Assembly (NCBI GenBank): GCA_023231105.1
Contig: JALNWB010000015.1
Coordinates: forward strand, 1-39,653
Direction of reading: 5' to 3'
Source: Ignavibacteriaceae bacterium
Lineage (GTDB): Bacteria > Bacteroidota > Ignavibacteria > Ignavibacteriales > Ignavibacteriaceae
Length of the DNA stretch: 39,653 bases
Both the position numbers and the translations under genes were made by a program. The notes under the pieces were generated by a model. It was not told where the DNA came from. It worked only from the letters and a program-made list of their open reading frames with translations, and made no database searches. Positions 32,933 through 39,653 of the stretch are shown piece by piece (the first letter of the stretch is position 1; every line of letters starts with the position of its first letter).

Positions 32933-33487
32933 TCATTTAGATTTCTGAAACAATTTTTTCATCCAAAATACAATTAAAAAGATTATAAGGACAATAAAAT
33001 AAAAAGTAGTAAAGGAACTTTTCAAAACCGAAAATACATTGGTTATCTGAGATAATATTACCGGATTATTGGGATAGCTCTTCAACATTGTAATTATCCC
33101 GATGTTTTCAAGATAATCAAAGAGACCGGAGAAGAGAGGAAGAAAACAAAAATAGAATAAGCGGCTTTCAAATTTTCCAAGTTTGTTAAGAATATATGCA
33201 AGCGCTAGGCAATAACTAACGCCAAATAAAAAAGGATAGATCATATCAACCGGAAGTTGGTTAAACAAATAAGCATCTCTTCCCTTTTCCCCTAAAGCGC
33301 TTAAAAGAGCGTTAACATATTCTGCGTTGTAACCCGTCGGCATCATATCCAATAACTTCATTCCGCCAGAAAAACTCATCACTTTCGGAATCGTTATTGT
33401 CAACATGATGGCATAGATGATATTTGTTAAAACAAAGAGAAGTAAAATTCTTTTGCCGTTTAGGTTTTTTCTAATTAAGTCTTTCAT
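32933..33487 (-). CDS. Four-helix integral membrane protein, unknown function
   Basis: A 184-residue membrane protein with spans at about residues 13-33 (RILLLFVLTNIIYAIMLTIT), 78-100 (LPVDMIYPFLFGVSYCLALAY), 108-126 (LFYFCFLPLFSGLFDYLENI) and 158-176 (TTFYFIVLIIFLIVFWM). The loop GFDYLEN-like segment LFDYLENIGIITML and the polar stretch YNAEYVNALLSALGEKGRDA are distinctive, and I recall similar uncharacterised proteins in Bacteroidota, but not a named family. No catalytic motif was found. ATG 33487 lacks a good ribosome site. The gene is upstream of the ECF operon on the same strand but separated by 144 bp and probably independent. Confidence 0.75.
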   Translation of the reverse strand: MKDLIRKNLNGKRILLLFVLTNIIYAIMLTITIPKVMSFSGGMKLLDMMPTGYNAEYVNALLSALGEKGRDAYLFNQLPVDMIYPFLFGVSYCLALAYILNKLGKFESRLFYFCFLPLFSGLFDYLENIGIITMLKSYPNNPVILSQITNVFSVLKSSFTTFYFIVLIIFLIVFWMKKLFQKSK

Positions 33488-33579
33488 ATGGGTCTGCTTA
33501 AGTTTTTTTTATTTTCTTCCTAACAATAGTACTATTTCTATCACTTGTCAATAGCTATTTATTAGCAATAGAAGAGTGC

Positions 33580-33849
33580 TTATTTTAATACTACACCCCA
33601 TTCCGCAACAACAAAACCTTTTCTTTTAAATTTTGGGATTATTGGTTTAGATAAATTTATTTCGTTCTTTTGGGAACCTTTAATAACATAAAAAAGTCGA
33701 AGTATATTATCTAGTGATGCTGATATTTTTAACTTGATCATTTTATCTATGTCGTTAGGGATGATTACCGTTGCAAACTCTATTGGTTTTAAAGATTTTT
33801 GATCGAATACAAATCCTGATTTAACTCCTCCACTGCTTTCACCATGCAA
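33580..33849 (-). CDS. Short hypothetical or remnant gene, TTG start
   Basis: An 89-codon frame whose only start is a TTG at 33849, with a stop shortly upstream and no ribosome site. The sequence has protein-like features (SLKPIEFATVIIPND, then KISASLDNILRLFYVIKG and a closing KGFVVAEWGVVLK). I do not recognise the family. It may be the tail of a decayed gene. The surrounding spacers (33488-33579 and 33850-33992) hold nothing recognisable. Confidence 0.3.
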   Translation of the reverse strand: MHGESSGGVKSGFVFDQKSLKPIEFATVIIPNDIDKMIKLKISASLDNILRLFYVIKGSQKNEINLSKPIIPKFKRKGFVVAEWGVVLK

Positions 33850-33992
33850 TGAGCATTAATGCCTAATTTAAAAACTGAATGGCAAGTATTATGACTAATA
33901 AAAAAATTTTATCAACCGGCATCTTTATTCTTAAAAAAAGTTTTTATTGTAACTAAACAATTATATCCGTTAGATGGTTTAATCAGAAATCT

Positions 33993-34706
33993 TTAGTCAA
34001 ATATCTTCTCCAATTCCTGATACTTAGTATGAACAAGAACAACTGCCTCTTTAATAATTTTACTTTCATTTTTCTGTGTCACTGCTTCATTTAATTTTTT
34101 TACAGATGCTTCTAATTCCAAAGCGGCTCTATCAAAATCACTTTTTTTACTTGATAATTTTCCAGGAAGCCGGGCTTTCTTCAACTCATCCACTTTCGTT
34201 TCTAAAACCTTAGCAGAGTTTAGAATTTTTTCATAATTATTTGCCGGCATGTAATAATGATAAACTAAGTAGAGTTCTTGATGGAATTGATCAACTTCTT
34301 TTATAACCGGTCTTATTATCCTAACTAATTTTTCATATTGAGAGTGAAGTTTTTCTGCAGACTGAAGCAACCCTAGAGAATCATTTTTAACAGATGCAGT
34401 TTTATAATCATCTACACATTTTATAAGTTCAGCAATACCATTATCCCATCTGTCTTTTTTCTCTCTTAATATACCGGGTAAATTTGCCGCAACAATATTT
34501 TGAGTCCCCTTCTCAATTTCCGGTAATAGTGACTGAAGCATGCCTACATCTTTTTGGGGCCATGCAGTATGCCACAGTTTATAAATAACCGTATGAAAAG
34601 CCGTCAGTTCTTTAACTTCTGAGTTTACTTCGTGTTTTTCATCTTGTGCGACACTCGTTAGTGTCAATAAACTAATACAAAATGCGAGCATTATCTTTTT
34701 CATCAT
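33993..34706 (-). CDS. Exported all-helical protein with tandem duplication and conserved His/Tyr
   Basis: A 237-residue protein with signal peptide (about residues 1-20, SVAQ). The mature part is two tandem copies of about 98 residues. Each opens with FH-x3-Y-x3-H (FHTVIYKLWH and FHQELYLVYH), continues through an L-P-G-x-L landmark (ANLPGILREKK and ARLPGKLSSKK), and ends with H-x2-Y-x-x-L (LHSQYEKLVRI and VHTKYQELEKI). The content is strongly helical, suggesting two four-helix bundles. Conservation of three His and two Tyr between the copies points to metal or haem binding, but this is inference and I do not know the family. GGGAG lies six bases before the second ATG (34703), which may be the real start. 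Confidence 0.75.
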   Translation of the reverse strand: MMKKIMLAFCISLLTLTSVAQDEKHEVNSEVKELTAFHTVIYKLWHTAWPQKDVGMLQSLLPEIEKGTQNIVAANLPGILREKKDRWDNGIAELIKCVDDYKTASVKNDSLGLLQSAEKLHSQYEKLVRIIRPVIKEVDQFHQELYLVYHYYMPANNYEKILNSAKVLETKVDELKKARLPGKLSSKKSDFDRAALELEASVKKLNEAVTQKNESKIIKEAVVLVHTKYQELEKIFD

Positions 34707-34806
34707 TTCTCCCTTTATTGATTTTGATTGTTATTTAATTGATGACTTCTTAATGAAATTCCTTTCTTTCTGAATGAGCTTTTGAGCAAAAAAAAGGAAA
34801 TTTATT

Positions 34807-35154
34807 TCAATCAATTTCTATATCTACTAATTCATAACTCCCACCGCAGATATATCCCGTAAGCGTTAAGGTTTTCGAATTTTCAATTCCGCCGGGTAAA
34901 CTTTTCTCTGTCTGAATAGGCATTTGAGTTCCATGCCTATCTTCAACATAAAAAAGAATTTTTTGCGCATCATCCGTTTTTTGTATTCCCTTTTCACTCA
35001 AATATTTAACGACTATCTCTTTCTGCGCATGACTGTAAGGATCATAATCTTTAAATGATCCGAGTCCTTTTGCAGATGAGAAATAAAAAATATAAATGGT
35101 TAACACGGTTACACCTACTAATGCAGGTAACACAAATTTTTGAAATTTTGCCAT
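34807..35154 (-). CDS. Small membrane-anchored protein, unknown
   Basis: A 115-residue protein with one N-terminal transmembrane helix (about residues 7-26, VLPALVGVTVLTIYIFYF) and a soluble tail, probably periplasmic. The tail has YDPYSHAQKEIVVKYLSEKG (a helix) and then strand-rich KILFYVEDRHGTQMPIQTE and TLTLTGYICGGSYELVDIEID with a single cysteine near the end. I recognise no family. ATG 35154 has AGGAATAGG upstream. It lies about 100 bp before the duplicated helical protein gene and 147 bp after the P-type ATPase gene, all on one strand, so it may or may not share their transcript. Confidence 0.7.
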   Translation of the reverse strand: MAKFQKFVLPALVGVTVLTIYIFYFSSAKGLGSFKDYDPYSHAQKEIVVKYLSEKGIQKTDDAQKILFYVEDRHGTQMPIQTEKSLPGGIENSKTLTLTGYICGGSYELVDIEID

Positions 35155-35301
35155 TGAACACCTATTCCTGATTTATTTAATAAACTATTAAAAACTGCTC
35201 CATTGAATAATTGTTTTTGATTTTTATACTGTTCGGTTACACTTCAATTGACTTTAAAAACAAAAACGCTATCACAAATATCGCGATCTGTAACCCATAT
35301 T

Positions 35302-37869
35302 TCACTTTTTATAAAAGTTAACAAGTCGGTTCGTGATCTTTATTAATTCTACACAGACGATACAAAATAGAACTGCTAAAAGAACTATCATCATATCCTC
35401 AAAGTGTAAATAACTGAATCGGAAAAGATTAGTTACCTGAGGGACGTATAAAACAATTCCGAGAAATAAGATTGCTCCTATGGAGATCAAATAGAACGCG
35501 GTATTCTTAATGAGTAAAATCTTAAAAATGTTTTCTTTCCATGATCTGTTCGATAAGATTAAACCAAGATTGGCAAGAATTAATGTTGTAAATGCCAGCG
35601 CTCTTGCTTCATTATCCCCTTTTCCCATTTCGAATGCCGTAAAATAGACTATTGATACAGACAAGAGAACTGCTAAGCCCTGGAATAAACTAATTATTAA
35701 ATTTCTTCTCCCGAATAAAGGTTCGTTAACACTTCTCGGAGGTCTGCTCAATAAATCGGGCTCTTCTTTTTCCGTTTCAAAAACCACAGAGCATGCGGGA
35801 TCAATGATCAATTCAAGAAAAACGATGTGGATCGGGAATAAGATCAGTTCTTTATTAAACATAAGTGGAAGTAAAGATAATCCCGCAATAGGAACGTGGA
35901 TTGAGATAATATACGTCATAGCTTTTTTCAAATTATCGTAAATCCTTCTTCCCATTTTTACCGCGCCGACAATGGAAGAGAAGTCGTCATCGAGCAATAC
36001 TAAAGAAGCAGATTCACGTGCAACATCTGTTCCTCTTCCTCCCATCGCTATTCCAATATTTGCAGATTTAAGAGCAGGCGCGTCATTTACTCCATCTCCG
36101 GTCATTGCAACAATTTCTCCCGATGCTTTTAAAGCATTTACAATTTTAAGTTTTTGCTCCGGTACTACCCTGCAAAAAATATTAACATCCTTTATCCTCT
36201 CGATCATCATAGCATCGCTGAATTGGTTAAGTTCTTGTCCGGTTATGAATTTATCATAATTCTTCAAACCAATTTGTTTTCCAATACTTTTTGCGGTACC
36301 TGGATGATCGCCCGTGATCATAATTACTTTTATTCCTGCTTGATAGCATTCCTTAATAGCTTGAGGTACGGTTGGTCTTACGGGATCTTCAAAACCAATA
36401 AATCCGATGAAATCAAAATCAAAATCATGTTGATTATCTGGCAATTCTTTTATGTCATAAGTCGCATCGGCTACGCCAAGGACTCTGAGTCCTTCCCCAC
36501 TCATCTTTTCTACAACTCCTAAAAGTTTTTCTTTCTCCGGAGAGGGTAAGTGGCAGAGATCAATTATTGCTTCCGGCGCTCCCTTTGCCGACATTGTCAG
36601 TTGGTGTTTACTTTCCGATTTCCAAACATTAGACATCGCCAGTAACTCTTTGGACAACGGATATTCTTCTACTAATTCCCAATCAGAATGCAGATGTTCG
36701 GTTCCGTCTAATTTTAATTCACCCATCTTTTTAAGTGCTTTTTCCATCGGATCGAATGGATCTTTTCTGCCGGCTAAAATTCCATATTCTATCAACCGGT
36801 GAAAGTTTTCAGGTATCGGATTACTTCCTATCTGGTTCGAAGCTAAGTATTCATTATTTGCATATATCTTCTCTATCCCCATCTGATTCATGGTTAGGGT
36901 TCCGGTCTTATCTACACACAATACAGTTGCAGCTCCAAGGGTTTCAATAACCGGGATACGTCTTGTGAGCACATTTCGTTTTGAAATTCTCCAGGCGCCT
37001 AACGCAAGAAAAATAGTTAGCACTACCGGAAATTCTTCCGGCAGAATAGCCATGGCCAATGTTAATCCGGCAAGTAATCCATGTATCCAGTCGTGTCTTA
37101 TTATACCGAATACAAGGATGACGGTCAAACAAAGAATTGCTCCAATAATAGCAATTCTTTTAACCAAAACTCCCGTTTGCTTTTTTAAGAGAGTATCTTC
37201 CACTTCTACATTTTGCAATGCTTTACCGATTTTGCCAATCTCTGTATTTTGGCCGGTTGCAAGCACTCTGCAAATACCCTGACCTTGCACGATCATACTG
37301 CCGGAATAAACAAAAGGAAGATCATCACCTCCAGGCGTATTTGTGATGGATAAGTTTTTCTCTTCACCTTCTGCACTGCTTTTTCTAACGGGAACTGATT
37401 CTCCCGTCAACAATGATTCATCGGCGCTTAAGTTGATCACTTGAAGAACAACTGCATCGGCAGGGACTCTGTCACCTTCATTTAAAATGATTATGTCGCC
37501 CTTTACAACTTCTCTTCCGGCAATTCTTTTTTCTTGACCATCTCTCATAACCAATGCTCGCGGACTTGAAAGATCTTTTAATGCTTCTAAAGCTCTCTCA
37601 GTTTTTCTTCCTTGAGCAAAGGTTATCCCCATAATTACAAAGACAAAACCTAAGAGCAATAATGCTTCTTTAATATCCCCCAATAATAAATAGAGCACAC
37701 CGCAGCCAACAAGTAACAAGAACATCGGTTCCTTTACAACTTCATAGGCAATAGTTAAAAGTCCTCTTTTTTTTGAGGAGGGCAATTCGTTATATCCTTC
37801 TTTTTTTAACTTTTCCGTTGCGTCGTTTTGTGTGAGACCGCTGAATTCACTTAGATCAAAATATTTCAT
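35302..37869 (-). CDS. P2-type cation-transporting ATPase
   Basis: An 855-residue P-type ATPase. It has an N-terminal cation-ATPase domain (LTQNDATEKLKKEGYNELP), TGES in the actuator (LLTGESVPV), the phosphorylated Asp in CVDKTGTLT (about residue 318), the nucleotide-binding KGAPEAI, and the hinge MTGDGVNDAPALK (about 586). Helix M4 carries LPEEFPVVL, in place of the PEGLP found in typical SERCA/PMR1 calcium pumps, with C-terminal helices M5-M10 present. The order of domains is P2A/P2B-like; calcium is the usual substrate of that group, but the PEEFP change makes the ion uncertain. No N-terminal heavy-metal domain is present. AAGG precedes ATG 37869. It starts 26 bp after the zf-TFIIB gene. 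Confidence 0.9.
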   Translation of the reverse strand: MKYFDLSEFSGLTQNDATEKLKKEGYNELPSSKKRGLLTIAYEVVKEPMFLLLVGCGVLYLLLGDIKEALLLLGFVFVIMGITFAQGRKTERALEALKDLSSPRALVMRDGQEKRIAGREVVKGDIIILNEGDRVPADAVVLQVINLSADESLLTGESVPVRKSSAEGEEKNLSITNTPGGDDLPFVYSGSMIVQGQGICRVLATGQNTEIGKIGKALQNVEVEDTLLKKQTGVLVKRIAIIGAILCLTVILVFGIIRHDWIHGLLAGLTLAMAILPEEFPVVLTIFLALGAWRISKRNVLTRRIPVIETLGAATVLCVDKTGTLTMNQMGIEKIYANNEYLASNQIGSNPIPENFHRLIEYGILAGRKDPFDPMEKALKKMGELKLDGTEHLHSDWELVEEYPLSKELLAMSNVWKSESKHQLTMSAKGAPEAIIDLCHLPSPEKEKLLGVVEKMSGEGLRVLGVADATYDIKELPDNQHDFDFDFIGFIGFEDPVRPTVPQAIKECYQAGIKVIMITGDHPGTAKSIGKQIGLKNYDKFITGQELNQFSDAMMIERIKDVNIFCRVVPEQKLKIVNALKASGEIVAMTGDGVNDAPALKSANIGIAMGGRGTDVARESASLVLLDDDFSSIVGAVKMGRRIYDNLKKAMTYIISIHVPIAGLSLLPLMFNKELILFPIHIVFLELIIDPACSVVFETEKEEPDLLSRPPRSVNEPLFGRRNLIISLFQGLAVLLSVSIVYFTAFEMGKGDNEARALAFTTLILANLGLILSNRSWKENIFKILLIKNTAFYLISIGAILFLGIVLYVPQVTNLFRFSYLHFEDMMIVLLAVLFCIVCVELIKITNRLVNFYKK

Positions 37870-37895
37870 CTTTTGCCTTAAATTTCAATAATCCG

Positions 37896-38225
37896 TTAAT
37901 CAAATATACCACCTAATATCTCACTAAAACCGCCCCGTTTTTTATAAGACTTTCCATATTTATCATATTGAATTTCCCTTGAATGATGATCGTCGTGGTG
38001 GCTGTAATGATCTTTTTTGTGATCGTCATGATCATATTTTTGATAATTTTGGTTCTTGTCATCTAATCGATAATTGCGATTGCTCTCATTATTTTCATTC
38101 GCTATTATTCTTTCCAATTCACCTTTATCGAGCCAGATACCCATACATTTTGGACAGACATCAATAGTTACATTTATTTTAATTACTTCATTCATAATAA
38201 TTTCACAATTTGGACACTTTTTCAT
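37896..38225 (-). CDS. zf-TFIIB domain protein with His/Asp-rich tail
   Basis: A 109-residue protein. Residues 1-40 are a TFIIB-type zinc ribbon: CPNC, then CPKCMGIWLDKGELERI, the family signature. The tail (about residues 52-95) is rich in His, Asp, Tyr and Lys, with DHDDHKKDHYSHHDDHH containing seven His, and ends in a Gly-rich GGFSEILGGIFD. The start is placed at ATG 38225 because AAAGGAG lies five bases upstream; an earlier ATG at 38243 would put that site inside the gene. It is 26 bp upstream of the P2-type ATPase and probably cotranscribed. A metal-handling link with the pump is inferred from the His-rich tail and gene order. Confidence 0.85.
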   Translation of the reverse strand: MKKCPNCEIIMNEVIKINVTIDVCPKCMGIWLDKGELERIIANENNESNRNYRLDDKNQNYQKYDHDDHKKDHYSHHDDHHSREIQYDKYGKSYKKRGGFSEILGGIFD

Positions 38226-38340
38226 AACTACTCCTTTAAGCATTTAAACTTGTTGAGGTTTTTAATAGGAAACATAACTCACTCAGATTTCTTTTATGAA
38301 ATCGAAAAACCTGACATGAATATCTACTTGATTTTAAAAT

Positions 38341-38613
38341 TTACGAAAGGAAATCTGAAAGATTTTGAGGGGGTTTAAGAATTTGAATTTTGTAGTTTGA
38401 TTTGTTAATGATTGGCAAAATAAATTTCGTTAGAAAGAAATGACTATTAAAATCTTGGTGTTCAATTATTATAGCGGAATCTTCATCATTGTTCTCTTGA
38501 CTTTGTAATTCAAGTCCGGGGCATTTTGATTGCGGCTCTACTAACTGTTTGGCATCAGCAGTAAAATGAATAAGTGTTACTATAATTATTTGTAATAAGA
38601 TGAACTTTTTCAT
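38341..38613 (-). CDS. Small exported protein, unknown
   Basis: A 90-residue protein from ATG 38613, with a signal peptide (KKFILLQIIIVTLIHFTADA) and a short mature part holding one cysteine (SKCPGLELQSQENNDEDSA), an acidic stretch and a hydrophobic segment FFLTKFILPIINKS. The frame can be read to an ATG at 38664, but the added residues would precede a standard signal peptide. No ribosome site is clear for either start. I do not recognise the family. Neighbours are the zf-TFIIB gene and the PAP2 gene on the same strand, separated by more than 100 bp. Confidence 0.5.
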   Translation of the reverse strand: MKKFILLQIIIVTLIHFTADAKQLVEPQSKCPGLELQSQENNDEDSAIIIEHQDFNSHFFLTKFILPIINKSNYKIQILKPPQNLSDFLS

Positions 38614-38790
38614 GTGAAAATATAGGATTATTATGTGCGAATAAAAATCATAAAATTTTCCCAAATGATTTGTTTATTGCTTCCATTCTAACTGCAGGTG
38701 ACGTAGGGGAGAGAAAAAGTTTTCTCATCGTTTCTCTACTTACTTAGTGGTTTATTGTTATTCTTTTAACAATACATGACAATCTAACGA

Positions 38791-39653
38791 TTAAAAATTA
38801 TAAGTGAATCCAAACACCGGAATATTTGGTATTACTTCTTGAGTAGTAGTTTGTAAGACCGTTGTTTTCTTAAATTTGTTTCTATAGAATTTCCCGGTTG
38901 TGGAACCAATTGCATAAGACATAAATGCCGCTGCCACCGCATCAGAGAACCAATGCATACCTCCTCTACCAAGCGAAGAAACTGCAAAGATCATATATCC
39001 AACATATCCGTAGCCTGCAATTTTTAACCATGTTTTATCCGGATAAAAATTAGTTAACGCTGAAACAACCGCCATGGTAGATGAAGTATGACCTGAAGGC
39101 CAGCCCCAGAATATTCCTCCCCGCAAAAAACCAAACCTGAATGTCTTGCTTAGTTCATCCATGTCTTTATTGTTTCGCCAATCGGGATTTGGTCTGCCCG
39201 TTACTGCTTTTAAAAGTGAATTATACTAGAAAGCAATCAAACTGGCTTGAAAAACCGCAAAAGATGCTCCCATTGCTTCATCATCATGCTTAACTTTCCC
39301 GTAAGCATAAAGAGATCCTCCAACAGCAAATGGAACATATATTGCCCAATGAATAACCGGACGGGCAGCATTGCTGTATTGCTCGTTTTCGTTGAAAAAC
39401 TTATGGACTTCATAGTCGGTATTGGTTGTTACCAGCACAAATGTTGAAGCAACGCCTGCTAAATGAAGATAGAGATTATTCCCTTTAAAACTATTAACAA
39501 TGTTATTTCCAAAACCACTGAAGAGAGTTGAACCAGATGGAGCGGAGTTGGTAGAAGACGATACTACTGAATTTGAAGGGATATCACTTTCAAAATGAAA
39601 AGTTTGCTTTGAAAAGCTTAGCGGTGAAGTTGAATGAGTTGTCTTCACTTGTG
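38791..39653 (-). pseudogene. PAP2-family phosphatase interrupted by TAG, 5' end outside window
   Basis: A single reading frame covers 39653-38791 except for one TAG at 39228-39226. Before it come a Ser/Thr-rich N-terminal region and two membrane segments (LYLHLAGVASTFVLVT and PVIHWAIYVPFAVGGSLYAYG). After it come the PAP2 motifs: LLKAVTGRPNP (motif 1, with Asn where Arg is usual), WPSGHTSS (motif 2) and GRGGMHWFSD (motif 3). The frame remains open to the right edge, so the signal sequence is outside; GTG 39648 is not a convincing start. PAP2 enzymes remove phosphate from lipid phosphates in membranes. The TAG sits just before motif 1, so the truncated product would lack the active site. Nonsense mutation, sequencing error or readthrough are the options. 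Confidence 0.75.

Noticed and set aside
36890..37282. 130-codon plus-strand frame within the ATPase gene
   Set aside because: Antisense to clear P-type ATPase motifs; no independent evidence for expression.
28870..39653. Genome-wide TAG recoding (for example pyrrolysine or Gln)
   Set aside because: TAG ends the TPR gene at 1768 and the DUF1028 gene at 28749 just where those families should end, so the standard code fits better; the two interruptions are treated as local.

Overview
The window is AT-rich chromosomal DNA from what looks like a member of the Ignavibacteria/Melioribacter branch of the Bacteroidota-Chlorobi group. The evidence is a PorQ-type outer-membrane protein, a secreted beta-propeller ending in a type IX secretion sorting domain with the NYPNPFNPST signature, and two promoters of the Bacteroidota form (TTG, 20 bases, TAnnTTTG). 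Most genes lie on the minus strand.

Layout. 1-4400: the first codons of a hotdog thioesterase-like gene run off the left edge, divergent from an AhpC-type peroxiredoxin; then porQ-like, a TPR protein and glyS. 4500-7000: three lipoproteins. 7100-8360: an accessory island holding an IS200/RAYT-like Y1 transposase set among three inverted pairs of a 67-68 bp double-hairpin unit, then a second cluster of short hairpins. 8388-10911: an AbiJ_NTD4/HEPN-like possible defence gene, a T9SS-exported propeller framed by a perfect 9-bp inverted repeat (cassette-like), and a gene fragment.

11208-27472: one collinear minus-strand block for branched-chain amino acid synthesis: ilvD-ilvB-ilvN-ilvC-leuB-leuA-leuC-leuD-cimA, followed by gltB. 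CimA makes citramalate from pyruvate and acetyl-CoA, so with LeuCD and LeuB the block can supply 2-oxobutyrate for isoleucine without threonine deaminase; gltB supplies the glutamate used as amino donor. Upstream of ilvD, on the same strand, is an unreported 55-codon open frame rich in Ile, Val and Leu codons, preceded by a strong promoter and followed by mutually exclusive RNA pairings. It looks like a transcription-attenuation leader for the whole block and is the most interesting find.

27742-39653: a DUF1028 exported protein; a DUF3788 gene interrupted by an in-frame TAG; an exported thioredoxin-fold protein; an ECF sigma / HEAT-repeat anti-sigma / DUF4097 operon with a clear terminator; small membrane and exported proteins, one with a tandem duplication carrying repeated His/Tyr motifs; a zf-TFIIB protein with a His/Asp-rich tail directly upstream of a P2-type cation ATPase; and a PAP2 phosphatase gene, also interrupted by an in-frame TAG, running off the right edge. 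Spacers carry several unrelated short repeat families. No tRNA, rRNA or CRISPR array was seen.
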